Assembly (NCBI GenBank): GCA_905116865.2 | Contig: CAJHNH020008536.1 | Location: 382,926 to 446,925 of the forward strand | From: Candidula unifasciata | Lineage: Eukaryota > Mollusca > Gastropoda > Stylommatophora > Geomitridae | DNA: 64,000 bases | Direction of reading: 5' to 3' | Shown here: positions 42,101 to 57,100 of the stretch, piece by piece | Position numbering within the stretch: position 1 is the stretch's first letter | Layout: every line of letters starts with the position of its first letter | Notes under the pieces: model-generated | What the model saw: only the letters and a program-made list of their open reading frames with translations | Databases searched by the model: none | What the model was told of the DNA's origin: nothing | Position numbers and translations under genes: made by a program

Positions 42101-45100
42101 GACAGTTACTGGGATGTTGACCATAATACCCACTGTGTGCCGATTGGTCTATAAAATATAGGTCTGTGACTATATGCCCAATATGCCTACTGGCATGGAA
42201 AGGGTCCTTTACTGAGTTGTTTTTTCAGATATTTTGTGTTGTTGCTGTTTTGGGTTTGTATAAATATTTTTGAGTTGTGTGGGGCGTGAGTGGTTTTATG
42301 ATCTACCATTTCTTTGACCAGGTGATCTGTATGGTAGAATCAATGAAAGAAGGGGCCAGTTGTTTTCTGAAGATCAGGTAAGAGAAACTATATTACCCAA
42401 ACCTTATTACCCAGGTACATTTTAACATGTCATCAGTCAATTTTATATAAACATTCAGCTATTGTGAGCTCTGTATGCACTTTTGTCATAGCATGGAGGG
42501 GTGTCAGCGCATGACCTGATACAAGCTGTTGAAGATCACAGGTGAAATCACCTGCAAAAACATACTGTTCCTTTGCTGATATTTTGTTTTTAAAGACAGA
42601 TGTTCTGGTACTGTGCACATTTAGCCCTCGTCATTGTTTACTAGTTTTTCAATGACTATTGTTGCAAGTAAACATTACTGACACTTCACCTGCAATAGAA
42701 AGTGCCTTTGAGGGGAATTATAAGGGGAGGTAACTGTCAGTAGAAAACACTTCTGATGATTATATATAAAGGGAAGTCACTGGCAATGGTAAACATCTGT
42801 GAGAAGTAAAGAAAGAAAGGTGATTGATGGCAGAAAACATTTATGAGAAATATAGGCAAGCAAATGACAGTAGAAAACATCCTTGAGAAGTATAGCAGGG
42901 AAGTCACTGACGACAGAAAACATAATCAGCCTCGAGAAGTGTAGGCAAAGAAGTCAGTGACAATAGAAAACATCATTTTCAAGTATAGACAGGGAAGTGA
43001 CTGACAGTAGAAAACGTCTTTGAGAAGTATAGCAGGGAAGTCACTAAATACAGAAAACATAAACAGCTTTGAGAAGTATGGGCAAAGAAGTCAGTGACAA
43101 TAGAAAACATCATTTTCAAGTATAGACAGGGAAGTCATTGACAGTAGAAAACGTCTTTGAGAAGTACAAACGGGGAAATCGCTAACAATAGGAAACATCC
43201 TTGAGAAGCATAAATCACTGACAATATTAAAAAACATCTGTGTGATGTTTAGTCGGGGAAGTCATTGATTTGGAAGTCATTGGCAATAGTCTGTGCCAAA
43301 TATGGAAAAAACACTATCAAGAACAGCCGTAAAAAAAAAATGAAGGTAAACCTATGTATTGCATTGGAAAGAACAGAGAAGATCTTTACTTCTCCCCTAA
43401 CAGTTCCGTGAACTACTGGAGAAGGAGAAGAAAGCACATCACAAAGAGCTTGAAATTTGTTCAGTATGATATTGGAATTAATCGACCCCTCTGGCCTTTC
43501 TCATCAACATTCATCGCACAGTTTCTCTTGGATGTAACCCTACTCCTTACAAAATCCCAAAATTCATTTCGACATAAAGAATCCTTTTCCACATCTTCAG
43601 GTGTATTAGGTATATAGTGCTATATCTATATTTTAAACCAATCGGCACTTGGTGAGGAATGAGGTTAACATCAGACTAGCTACCTTTACTTCCCAGGGCT
43701 TTATCTAGTACCAATTTAAGGCTGGGTCGACCTGGGAACCAAGATCATTTTTGAAAAAGCAATTTAGCTCCATTTTGATTTGAATCCATGATCTTTGGAT
43801 CTGCAGGCAAGTGTTTAGCCACTACACCACGGCGACTTCCCATTTTGACATAGCTGTTTTATAAAAATCAGACATTTAATGGTTTTAATAAGATTTTTTT
43901 TTTTTTTGGATGTCTGCTTCCAGATTTTAAATTGGTTTGTGCAACTGTGCTTGGCCGTCAAACACATTCACGACAGAAAGATTTTACATCGAGACATCAA
44001 ATGCCAGGTACTCAAGTTTGATATGTTGCACTTCCCTTGTGGGTTCCAGGGCTTTTTTTGATGTGACGATGATGAAATAGCTAACAGACTTAGGGCTGCG
44101 ATGATGTAATAAATGGGAGGCATGCGTGTCTGATCAGTGGTTATAGTTTTCAACCACCCCGATATAAAAAATGATCAGGACCAGATTTTTCAGCTTCTTC
44201 TTCCATTCCTCTAGTTCAGGGGTTCTCAATCTTCCTAATGCTACAACCCTTTAATACAGTTCCTCATGTTGTGGCAACCCCCAACCATACAATTATTTTC
44301 GTTGCTACTTCATAACTTCAGTGAATATATGTTTTCCGACGATCTTTGGCGACCCCTGTGAAAGGTTTTTTTTGAACCACAAAGGGTCACAACTTACAGG
44401 TTGAGAACCGCTGCTCTAGTTGATCTATTTTATGACAGCTGAAGGTCACTATAATTGAACATACTCCATGCAGAGTGGCTCACATAGCTTCAGTGGTCCA
44501 GGGAGGTTAGCGTCCTTGGGTATTTTCTCCAGGTCATGCTTGTATGTTGGGAAATGAACAAGCAGATAGACTGGCTGGTTCTGTACCACTAGGTGATAAA
44601 CTAATGCATGAGAAGGCAGCTGTTGTCAAGGCACTCTAGGAGCAAGTGAACAATACAGAGGCACAGTTAGATTATCATGGGGTGAAGAGAACAGTGCAAC
44701 GGGGATAGACCTGGGGGAGGGGGGTCTGGCTGACCATCCACACTCAGAGAAAAGACAAGACCGACATACATCAGACTGCTATTGGTATCAACAGAGTTGG
44801 AATTCTTTGCTGGCTGTTGAAAATGGGGACGCAGCACTTATGGGAATATCCTGTCAGTTCTTGAAACTCAACTCAACTTGGTGTATAACAAAAAATAACT
44901 CATGAACTTCAAAGATACCCAAGATAAAATCCTGGGTTCTCCTTGCAATAATGGTCGCTACTTGGACGGCGACGGCCGCTTAGTCAGAGTTCAGTCCCCT
45001 GGCTGCAGTGCAATTACGGAGTGGACAAGGCACGAATCACAAAACAAAGTGAGTTCATCATGGCTTCTATATTGCCGTCATATTTAGCAGAGTTCCAATG

Positions 45101-48100
45101 GTGCCACTGCCACAAGCAGCACATTTTCGGCCATTATTTCGAACTCCTGTGTCAAAATTATCAGATATAGCGGCCGTCATTATGGGTAAGTACCCGACGT
45201 TACATGTGTTACCCTAACCCTAAACCTAACCCTACCCCTAGCCCTAATTATGTCATTTGTGTCGTTCCCTCTTTTCCACTCCGTAATTGCACTGCAGCCA
45301 GGGGACTGAACTCTGATGAAGCGACCGTCACCGTCCAACTAGCGACCTTTATTGCAAGGAGAGCCAAATCCTGGGTTCTTGGCTGAAAGTAGCTGCCATC
45401 ACGGTCTGCTTGAAAGGCACTCAATCCCTCACATGCTCTTCCACCTTGTGCACCTAAGGTGTCATAACCTGGGCCCATCTTTGTGCTGGTCACCCTCTGC
45501 CCCTCTTTCCTGGTACTATGCCTTTCAGTGATCTGCTGTAGTGCTTCATGTGGCCAAAATATTTCTGTCTTCGAGACAAGACACTGTTTACTAGACAGCA
45601 CCCCTTGTTTTCAGATCTTTTTTTTGTGTCAGTTTTTTTTTTCTTTCTTTTCCTCCTAGCCTTTATTATCTGGTATTTTCTAACATAAAGCTAATTTATT
45701 ATGAAATTATATTTAGTTTTCCTTGAAACTTTTATGTTTTTCATATTTTTTTAGTGAAAAAACTGTTCCAGAAATGGAAGGTAAAGCTATTAGCCTTTTT
45801 TATTTGCAGAATATTTTCTTAACACAGAGCGGAACTGTGCAGTTGGGTGACTTTGGTATTGCTAAAGTTCTCACATCGTGAGTCTCTTTGTTTTCATTTA
45901 CTTTATTCTCAGAATTGTTAAAACAATATTGTAGAAGTTCAAATTGTTATTGTACACTTGTGATCAGTTGTACACATTTTTTAAATGGACTACCATCTTT
46001 GCATGCCTGGGCAAGAAATAGATGCTCAGATCCACTGCTCAGCATTTCTGTAAAAGTTAGAGTTCTCTTCTTCTGCACCTATACTGGGGAAAATTATGGT
46101 TGTTCATGCACTTCTGAACTTCAGTCTTATTCCAGAACTTGAGTTTTTCATTGGCATCCTTTTTACAGAAATGGCTTATTTGTATGCAGACTGTTGGGTG
46201 CTCACCTCTGAAGCAGATGCACTTTTACGACCTGCTTGTTGGGTGGGGGGTCTATTCTCTTGTTTCCCCACAATGGTACCCTGGAACCTGCATAGGCAGC
46301 TTAGATTTTCTAGAGAATTAAAAGTTAAAATGTTAAAATTGAAAAGATCAACTTCATTACACCTGGTTTTGTATCCGATATGGCTGCACCTCTCTCTTCA
46401 GAACATCTTACCACCTGCTGAGAGCACCCATAAAGCATGAATTCCATAGCTCCTGTGATGATCCCCAGGGATATCCATAACAGTTGCATAGTGTGAACTT
46501 AGCGATTCATCCATGAAATGACCCCATGACCTTCAGAGTGCAAGGCAGAGGGCTTGACCTCTTTACCACAGAGACCCCATTTGTATGGAGACTGATTACT
46601 CCTGTCTGGTTTGATGTTGATGGTTTGATGTTGGTGGTTTGATGTTGATGGTTTGATGTTGGTGGTTTGATGTTGGTGGTTTGATGTTGATGGTTTGATG
46701 TTGGTGGTTTGATGTTGATGGTTTGATGTTGATGGTTTGATGTTGGTTTATCGACACAATAAGAAAGAGCAAGACCCTAATGTTGAGCCGTCTAGAGTTG
46801 AAGAAAACTAACTATAACTAAATAAATATTTTGCTGTACACTTCTGCAGTCTTCTGTTTGTACCGTAGGCAATCTTTACCTGGATATGTTGTTTACAGGA
46901 CGGCCCAGCTGGCTCATACGTGTATTGGTACCCCATACTATCTGTCTCCGGAGATTGTTGAAAACATGCCGTACAACAACAAGAGGTACCATACAATAAA
47001 TTTTTTTGATGATGATAGTAGTGATAATAATAGAAATTGTGGCATTGTTGATGTTAATTATAGATTATGAGGGTTTTGATGATAGAGAGCATGTTAAGGA
47101 TGTTAATAATAGGATTAAAAGTGATGATGTTGATGGTTTTTGGTGTCAGAATTGGCTTTGATGGTGTTGTAGTTCATAGTGTTGATAGTAATGAAGTTGA
47201 TGATAATGGTTTTGATAGTGCTGTAGCTCATAGTGTTGATAGTAATGAAGTTGATGATCATGATTTTGATGGTGCTGTAGTTCATAGTGTTGATAGTAAT
47301 GAAGTTGATGATAATGGTTTTGATAGTGCTGTAGCTCATAGTGTTGATAGTAATGAAGTTGATGATCATGATTTTGATGGTGCTGTAGCTCATAGTGTTG
47401 ATAGTAATGAAGTTGATGATCATGATTTTGATGGTGCTGTGCTGATAGTAATCATATGATAATGGTTTTGATAGTGCTGTAGCTCATAGTGTTGATAGTA
47501 ATGAAGTTGATGATCATGATTTTGATGGTGCTGTAGCTCATAGTGTTGATAGTAATGAAGTTGATGATCATGATTTTGATGGTGCTGTAGTTTATAGTGT
47601 TGATAGTAATGAAGTTGATGATCATGATTTTGATGGTGCTGTAGTTCATAGAGTTGATAGTAATGAAGTTGATGATCATGATTTTGATGGTGCTGTAGTT
47701 CATAGAGTTGATAGTAATGAAGTTGATGATAATGGTTTTGATAGTGCTGTAGCTCATAGTGTTGATAGTAATGAAGTTGATGATAATGGTTTTGATGGTG
47801 CTGTAGTTCATAGTGTTGATAGTAATGAAGTTGATGATCATGATTTTGATGGTGCTGTAGTTTATAGTGTTGATAGTAATGAAGTTGATGATCATGATTT
47901 TGATGGTGCTGTAGTTCATAGTGTTGATAGTAATGAAGTTGATGATCATGATTTTGATAGTGCTGTAGTTCATAGTGTTGATAGTAATGAAGTTGATGAT
48001 AATGGTTTTGATGGTGCTGTAGTTCATAGTGTCGATAGTAATGAAGTTGATGATAAATGGTTTTGATGATATATTATATGATGTACATTTGCATGCCAGA

Positions 48101-51100
48101 TTTGATAATTACCTGGACTTATAATGTCTTAGCTAGTATATGTGAACACCTTTTGCTATTTGAATGAATGAATGGAGAATTGACATTACTGTACTTGGGA
48201 CATTTCCACATATGCACCGTCTACACTACCTAAAAAAAAAACACACACAGCATTAAATAAAGACAGTAGTGACAGCTTAATTATTATTTAGCCATGGGAT
48301 CACTATTTTAATCATAATGTAATGAATGATTATCTTCCTGCAGTGACATCTGGTCTATAGGATGTGTGCTGTACGAACTCACCACATTAAAACATGCAGT
48401 AAGTACATTCTCTTGGCAATATACCGGATACTACATGTGGGGAAGCTAGTGGAGAATCACTAAAAAGGTACTAAAATGGGAAACAAACGGATTCCATTCA
48501 TAATATCAGAAGGATTGCACAGTATAGAATTGGAAAATAAGACTATGGGACATATAATGGTTCAAAGTTAGTTATGTATGATTTACAGGGCATTGCAGAA
48601 CCAGCCCCAGCATTTGTTGTTGGCTGTCGTGGTTTTTCTAGGCAAATTTACATCCAGTAGTTTGCTTTTGCTTTCTGGACAGTCGGCTTCTCGATACCAC
48701 TGTAAAAACCAATGCAGGGCCCACAGCTGAGATCAAACCCGGCATTACAAAGCGTGTTCGCAACGCTTAAGCCACAGACGCAGCAGGGTAATGGTGACAA
48801 GTGCATTCTCAGGCTGTCATCTCTGATGTTGCTCATCTGTTTCAAGTCTGGGTTCCAGGGCTCTATTTTGGAGAACAAAGAACTTTCCCCCCTCCCCCAA
48901 CCATGTCATAGGAGGCTAATTACGGTTGTTTCCTTCAAAGTCAGAGTGCCTGAGAGACGAGAAACCAACAGTCTGCATACAAATAATCCAAATCTGTCCC
49001 ATGTATGTGCATGCAAAACTCAAGTTCTGGATCAAGATCAAAGTCCAGGAATGACCAAACAAACAGAACTTCCTGCAGGAGTTTACAGAATGTTAACTCT
49101 AGGAAGAAGAAGCTGAACTCTGATGAGTAAACTCTGTTCAACTTTAGGACGCTGGTGGCTTCTAGGAAATGAATAAGTTATCAGTTTCAGAAAATGTGTT
49201 AGAATGAATATGTCGGAGTTCATTATGTGCGTGTGTGTTGGCAACTTATAGTAGCAGCCTAGGTGAATATGTTCACAACTTATAATAGCAGCCTAGGTGA
49301 ATATGTTCACAATTTATAGTAGCAGCCTAGGTGAATATGTTCACAATTTATAGTAGCAGCCTAGGTGAATATGTTCACTATTTATAGTAGCAGCCTAGGT
49401 GAATATGTTCACAACTTATAATAGCAGCCTAGGTGAATATGTTCACAATTTATAGTAGCAGCCTAGGTGAATATGTTCACAATTTATAGTAGCAGCTAGC
49501 ATATGTTCACAATTTATAATAGCAGCCTAGGTGAATATTCACAATTTATAATAGCAGCCTCTGTGAATATGTTCACAACTTATAATAGCAGCCAGGTGAA
49601 TATGTTTCAGGACTTATAATAGCAGCCTAGGTGAATATGTTCACAATTTATAGTAGCAGCCTAGGTGAATATGTTCACAATTTATAGTAGCAGCCTAGGT
49701 GAATATGTTCACAATTTATAATAGCAGCCTAGGTGAATATGTTCACAATTTATAATAACAGCCTAGGTGAATATGTTCACAATTTATAGTAGCAGCCTAG
49801 GTGAATATGTTCACAACTTATAATAGCAGCCTATGTGCATATGTTCACAACTTATAATAGCAGCCTAGGTGAATATGTTCACAACTTATAATAGCAGCCT
49901 AGGTGAATATGTTCACAACTTATAATAGCAGCCTAGGTGAATATGTTCACAACTTATAATAGCAGCCTAGGTGAATATGTTCACAATTTATAATAGCAGC
50001 CTAGGTGAATATGTTCACAACTTATAATAGCAGCCTAGGTGAATATGTTCACAATTTATAATAGCAGCCTAGGTGAATATGTTCACAACTTATAATAGCA
50101 GCCTACGTGCATATGTTCGCAACTTATAATAGCAGCCTACGTGCATATGTGTTCGCAACTTATAATAGCAGCCTATGTGCGTATATGCTCGCAACTTATA
50201 ATAGCAGCCTAGGTGAATATGTTCACAACTTATAATAGCAGCCTATGTGCGTATATGCTCGCAACTTATAATAGCAGCCTAGGTAAATATGTTCACAACT
50301 TATAATAGCAGCCTACGTGCATATGTGTTCGCAACTTATAATAGCAGCCTACGTGCATATGTGTTCGCAACTTATAATAGCAGCCTAGGTGAATATGTTC
50401 ACAACTTATAATAGCACCCTACATGCATATGTGTTCGCAACTTATAATAGCAGCCTACGTGCATATGTGTTCACAACTTATAATAGCAGCCTACGTGCAT
50501 ATGTGTTCACAACTTATAATAGCAGCCTACGTGCGTATGTGTTCGCAACTTATAATAGCAGCCTATGTGCGTATGTGTTCACAACTTATAATAGCAGCCT
50601 ACGTGCGTATGTGTTCACAACTTATAATAGCAGCCTATGTGCGTATGTGTTCGCAACTTATAATAGCAGCCTATGTGCGTATGTTTTATAATAGCAGCCT
50701 ATGTGCGTATGTGTTCGCAACTTATAATAGCAGCCTATGTGCGTATGTGTTCGCAACTTATAATAGCAGCCTATGTGCGTATGTGTTCGCAACTTATAAT
50801 AGCAGCCTACGTGCATATGTGTTCGCAACTTATAATAGCAGCCTATGTGCGTATGTGTTTGCAACTTATAATAGCAGCCTATGTGCGTATGTGTTCGCAA
50901 CTTATAATAGCAGCCTACGTGCGTATGTGTTCGCAACTTATAATAGCAGCCTATGTGCGTATGTGTTCGCAACTTATAATAGCAGCCTATGTGCGTATGT
51001 GTTCGCAACTTATAATAGCAGCCTACGTGCGTATTTATTCGCAACTTATAATAGCAGCCTACGTGCGTATTTATTCGCAACTTATAATAGCAGCCTACGT

Positions 51101-54100
51101 GCTGAAGTAGGGGACGAATCGGGACGATGCGCTTTTGCGAGTGTCCGAATGCTGTGATGTCATTACTAACCTCAGCTAAACGAGACATTCTCAGTAGCGT
51201 GCTACCTTCATCGGCTGGGCATGACTTTAAGGAAACTGCAAATGCAGACTTTTGAGATAGCATTCATTTTTTTAATTTTAAATAGAAAATTACAAATTAT
51301 GCTTTTTTTTTGGTGAAATGGCAGCAGCGTTTTTAATTGTCCTGGTGAAAAAAATGAGGGGAACTATAACTCTAGTGCACCATATTTTTACTGTCCGAGG
51401 GTAATTTATCCATCACTCAGGTGTAACATTTGTATTGTGGCAGGGCAAGTTATCCTCCGATTTCACCTCAGTTCAGTTATGACCTTCGAGGTTTGATTGC
51501 CCAGCTGTTCAAGAGAAATCCCAGGTTGGTGGTTCTGTGTGTAATGTTGAATGATTTTGATCATGAAATGTGCTGTAGTGGTAATAATTGTGATGTTGAT
51601 GATTGTGAGGGTATTGATGATTGTTTGTGGTGATATTGATGATCATGGTGGTATTAACGATTGCTTGAAGTGACTTGATGAATGTATTGGTATTGATGAT
51701 TATGGAGGTATTGATGGTTGCCGTGGTATTGATGATATCAAGGTGTTGATTTTAGGGGTGATGTTGATGATTGTGGTGATGTTGATGATTGTTGTGCTGT
51801 TAATCATTGTAATGGTTTTGACGATTATAGTGGTGTCATTGATTGTGGTGACAGAATTGATGATTATGGTGATAGAATTGATGGTTGTTTTGATAGATTG
51901 CTGATTGCAGTCGTGTTGATGATTGTAATGGTGTTGATGATTGCAGTTGTGTTGATGATTGTAGTGGTGTTGATTGTTTATGGAAGCAGCACACTGGAAA
52001 GGCCATTCAGTCCCTTGCCAACTTTCCTGCCTTGTGGACTTTTATGTCCAAGTTGCCTTGGATATCTTGCTTCAATTTTTAACCATTATCCTTTTAACTT
52101 TTGCTTCTTCATCTCAGAACCATACACTTCATAACTGTTCTTGACAAAGCTTGCTCTAGCTCTGTTTCTGCTGCTAAGTTAGATGATATTTCACCTTAGT
52201 TTTTTTATATTTCTTTTATGTGTGTATTGGACACATTTTGAGAAGAGATGAACAAAGAATCACCAAACAAGCTCTGAAAGGGGACATAGAGGGATTCAAG
52301 AAATAAGGGCATTCAAGAGAAACCCTAAGGAGAACGTTGATGAGAGAAGCCAAAGGTGCTGGTCTGGATTCTATTTATGATATTGAAGTGATTGGAGAGA
52401 TAGACAACAGGACAGTGAGTGAATAAATTTCTTTGCTGAAGAGGGTCATTTAGCCGCAATATCCATTTATCTTCTAGGACTATGCTGTCTATACTTTGTA
52501 TTCTCTTTGTAATTCATCACATTTTACACAACATTATATACTCATCTATATTAATTTTTTACCCCTTTTACATTTGTAGGGACCGCCCCAGTGTCAACTC
52601 CATCTTGAGAAAGAACTTTATTATGCAGAGAGTGCGAAAGTTGCTGTCTGCACAGGTATTTACATTTGAGATGTTTTTGTTGCTTTTATTATGATAGCAT
52701 TTCTTCAAAAAGTTGTTTAAAGCTAGGACGATTGGTTTAGTTACACCGGGTTTAGTCCCATGCATGTGAATTACCATAGCTCCAGTGATGACCTCCAGAG
52801 ATATCTGAAAGACATGGGATGAAGTTTGAAATGGAACCCATGATCGTCAGAGTGTAAGGCGGATGACTTTTGTTACAGCCATTGACAGCACCAGGGATTT
52901 ATCATCTCCTTCTTTGTGGGATTATCATCTGTGGATCAGCTGAGTTGTTGAGTGCAGGGCATCTAGAAGTGAACATCCACGTGTGGGTTCTGGGGCCCCA
53001 TTTGTCCCCCTAACAAACATGTCTTAAGAATTAGGGGTGTTTCCTTCTGGTTCAGCATAAATCTGTCTGAGAAGTGAGAAACCAACAGTCTACATACACA
53101 TAAGCCATAATCTGTAAAACGGATTTGCACATAAAAGTTAAGTTCTGGAACAAGACTAAAGTCGGGAGTGAATGAACACCTAGAGCTTTCCGCCAGAGTC
53201 TACAACAAGTGGATACAGAGAAAAAGTTTACATATAAAGTAACCTAGTGGTTAAGACAGTTGCACTTTGCAAGAGGCCAAACATAGCAAGCTGTAGAGGC
53301 TTCTGAGAGAAAAATCAGACTTAGTATAATAGAGTGTCTGTGTTTTGATGTGGACTGTGTGGCAGATATGTACATTGTGTGACATATAATGACACAAGAG
53401 GATGGTGATGATGATGTGTGGCAGAGACTGCCATTACCTCATAGGAGTTCAAAGTTAAAGTAGATGCCGTTCTTTAAAACAACCCTATAGCTCATGGTCA
53501 TTAGGGACTGATGGTTGCCTGTTGCTTTGCTGGAGAAATAATCGTCATTTTCAAGCAGCATCCCAAAGGGGGAATATTTAGGTTAAATCTTTTTAAATCT
53601 GGATAAATCAAGACTTCCTTACCAAGCTCTCATTTGGACACCACAGGGGAAAAGATCTCGTGGAAGACCAAGGGAAACCCTACGTAGAACTATCATCAGG
53701 GAAGGCTCGCTAATGAGCCACTCAAACATCCAAGACCTACAACGGATTGCAACGAACCGCCATGCATGGAGAGTCATGACCTCTGCCCTATGTGCCGCAC
53801 TCAACACAAGAGGAAAGACTAACTAACTAACTAATTGTGACAAGGTGATGTGCACCATATAAAATGTCTTAGCATTGCATGCCACTAAGAGCCCTAAAAA
53901 AATATTCTTGCAGTGTTGATGCGATCAAAAGAGACAGACCCAAATACTGTTCTGATTGGCGATGAAATCATCTACATCCAGTGGGTAACCCAGCTGCAGA
54001 TGCTGGTGGTTGCTAGCAGTGGATATGCATTTACTGAGTTTTTTTCTGAACACAGTATGCGAATTTAAACATTGTATGCCTTTTTGTTTGCAACAGGATT

Positions 54101-57100
54101 TGGCAGATGAATTTAGTCACACCATCATGCATGGTCACAAGATTGCCAAAGCTCTCCCGCCTGCACCCAAACCTTCTGCAGGTGAGTCTTCCACAAAGTG
54201 GGCAAACTTGTATGTGGGTAAAACATCACAAAGTGGACTAACTTGTATGTGGGTAAAACATCACAAAGTGGGCTAACTTGTATGTGGGTAAAACATCACA
54301 AAGTGGGCTAACTTGTATGTGGGTAAAACATCACAAAGTGGGCAAACTTGTGTGTGGGTAAAACATCACAAAGTGGGCTAACTTGTCTGTGGGTAAAACA
54401 TCACAAAGTGGGCTAACTTGTATGTGGGTAAAACATCACAAAGTGGGCTAACTTGTATGTGGGTAAAACATCACAAAGTGGGCTAACTTGTATGTGGGTA
54501 AAACATCACAAAGTGGGCTAACTTGTATGTGGGTAAAACAAAGTATTTGAGTCTTAAAAATAGAGGTGTCTAAATTAGAGCTATTTTTAAAAAATGAATT
54601 AAATGAGCAACCTCTATGAAGCTCTGTGAGAAAGAGGCGGGAGAACACTACAGAAAAAAAAAAATGAATATTTTGACCGAAGCCTTTGTCAGCAAGCAGC
54701 ACAGCAAGAATCTAGAATTGTGGGGGCTGATGTCTAGGATTCTTGTTCTTGTTGATATAGACTTTGGTTGAAACATTAAATTGTTTTTGTGGTGTTTTGT
54801 CTTGCACCCTCATTGAGCTTCCATTGTTCATTACATTCATTATTCGAGTCTTGGTCTGTCTTGAATCTTTGTATGTGTATCTCTTTCTAGGCCCTAACTA
54901 GTTTGATTTCAATCTCATCCATTAATGCTTTCTTTATCTCCATGTTTTTTTTATGCTTTCTTTAGCTCCATGATTTTTAATGCTTTCTTTAGCTCCATGT
55001 TTTTAAGTGCTTTCTTTAGCTCGATGTTTTAATGCTTTCTTTAGCTCCATGTTTTTAAGTGCTTTCTTTAGCTCGATGTTTTAATGCTTTCTTTAGCTCC
55101 ATGTTTTTTAATGCTTTCTTTAGCTCCATGTTTTTAATGCTTTCTTTAGCTCGATGTTTTAATGCTTTCTTTAGCTCCATGTTTTTTAATGCTTTCTTTA
55201 GCTCCATGTTTTTTAATGCTTTCTTTAGCTCCATGTTTTTAATGCTTTCTTTAGCTCCATGTTTTTAATGCTTTCTTTAGCTCCATGTTTTTAAATGCTT
55301 TCTTGAGCTCCATGTCTCATCCAGTGGTGGCCAAAAGTTTAAGACCAACCTAGTAAACAATTAATATTTCCACACTGTTGTGGGGTACTGCATTAACTGC
55401 TGTTTTAGGGCAGAATGATGACTGCAAGAGTTGTCTTTAATGGACCCTGAAATACTCAATTCTCCATAACAGGATGGACAAATCATTTATTTACTAGGTG
55501 GTTTTAAACTTCTGTCCACAACTATACAGCCTGCTTAAGGTGGCCTGCTGTGGCCTCCTGTTCATTATTAGGGTCACATTTTAAAAGCTCCAGGTTTGCC
55601 TTAGTTTTCATCGACCTGCTGTAGGTAAAGTTAGGCATATATGAGTTAGGTCCAGCTCTTTTCATCCCTGTAATTGGTCTTCTCTTTCCAGTTGGGGATG
55701 CCAAGTGATGGTAGGTCTGTCTGCATATTATCTTCCCATCATCTTCTTGGTCGACTTCTTTGTCTACTGCCATTCAACTCCCTTTTGTGTGTTTGTCTCT
55801 GTTATCTGCAGTTGTCTCTGTATACTCCCACCATTGCTGCCATGATTTTACTTTTACCTTCCCAATGACTAATTTGAAATATTTTCTCTGACTTTCTAAT
55901 AAAAACATATTTTACTTGGACTGTAGATCCTGCGAAAATGGCAGCACCTGCTACTCCTCGACCAGGTTCTGCAGCCAGAAAATATGATCCTGCGGCCGTC
56001 TATGGTGTGCCACTGAACTCTTCAAAAAACAGGTGAAATTGTGGATCTGATTTCTTGTGTTGAATATAAAAACAATATATGTATATATTTTTTTAATAGG
56101 CTTTTATTTAGAACACATCACATAATTAGTGCACTAAAAAGCAACAGATAATTTCTCATGTGTCATTGGATACTAGAGCTTAAATAATTATGTTTACACG
56201 ATTTTTCTACAATTTTATGTCATGAATAAGTCTAGTCCATCTTTAGGCTATCCTCCGAATAACGGGCACAAAAGATGGCGGCCGCAAAAACATCCTAAGA
56301 GAGCCTCAGTCACGTGTCTATTGCCCACTTCCGGCGACCTAATTTGCGGTTTTTCGGCGACTACCGCCACCGCTGAGAGTATCCCCCACGCTGCTCATGC
56401 GGCGTGGATTGGGGCTAAACTAGATGGCTGGGACTCATGAGCAGCAGCTTCGGCAGATGGCATGGGGGATACTCTCAGGGGTGGTGGTAGTCGCCGGAAA
56501 ACCGCAAATTAGGTCCCCGGAAGTGCGCAATTGACACGTGACTGAGGCCCTGTTTTTGGCCACCATCTTTTGTGCCTGTTATTCGGAGGATAGCTCATCT
56601 TTATTCTGAAAATCTATTCCAGTCTGTATCAAACATGATTGACAGTACACATGACAGAAGGTTGTGGACAGTCATGATGACCAAAGCCTCAAGGCGTGAA
56701 CTTAAAGAGAACGTTTGAAGAAACCATGTCCAACATGTAATTGTATACTTTACTAGTTCTCTGTGTGCTCACTCAAATTAATATTTGTCTTTAGAATATC
56801 AGGAGAGAAGAAGAGACCAAGTACTCCAGGCCGCCAGCTGCCCATTCCTGGTCAAGCCGTAAGTGGTTCCTCCTTTAATATTTTAACTAATTAAATGGCA
56901 GACTTGACAGACAGTTCAGCAGACAACAGACAAGCCACCATGTTGTTGACCTAGTCAGAGGTGCATTGTTACATAATCAGCACAGAGCAAAGCTAACATT
57001 AAATTCTTTTTAAAACTCAGAAAAAGCACCATTGAAAATTTGGTTCAATTCGACACCATTGGTTCCTCCTTTAATATTTTAACTGATGATTAAATGGCAG

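Noticed and set aside
49235..51263. Long ORFs (200-244 codons) on both strands and a CRISPR-like regular repeat look
   Set aside because: They are produced by 36-bp direct repeats without unique spacers; this is a eukaryotic minisatellite, not a CRISPR array or gene.
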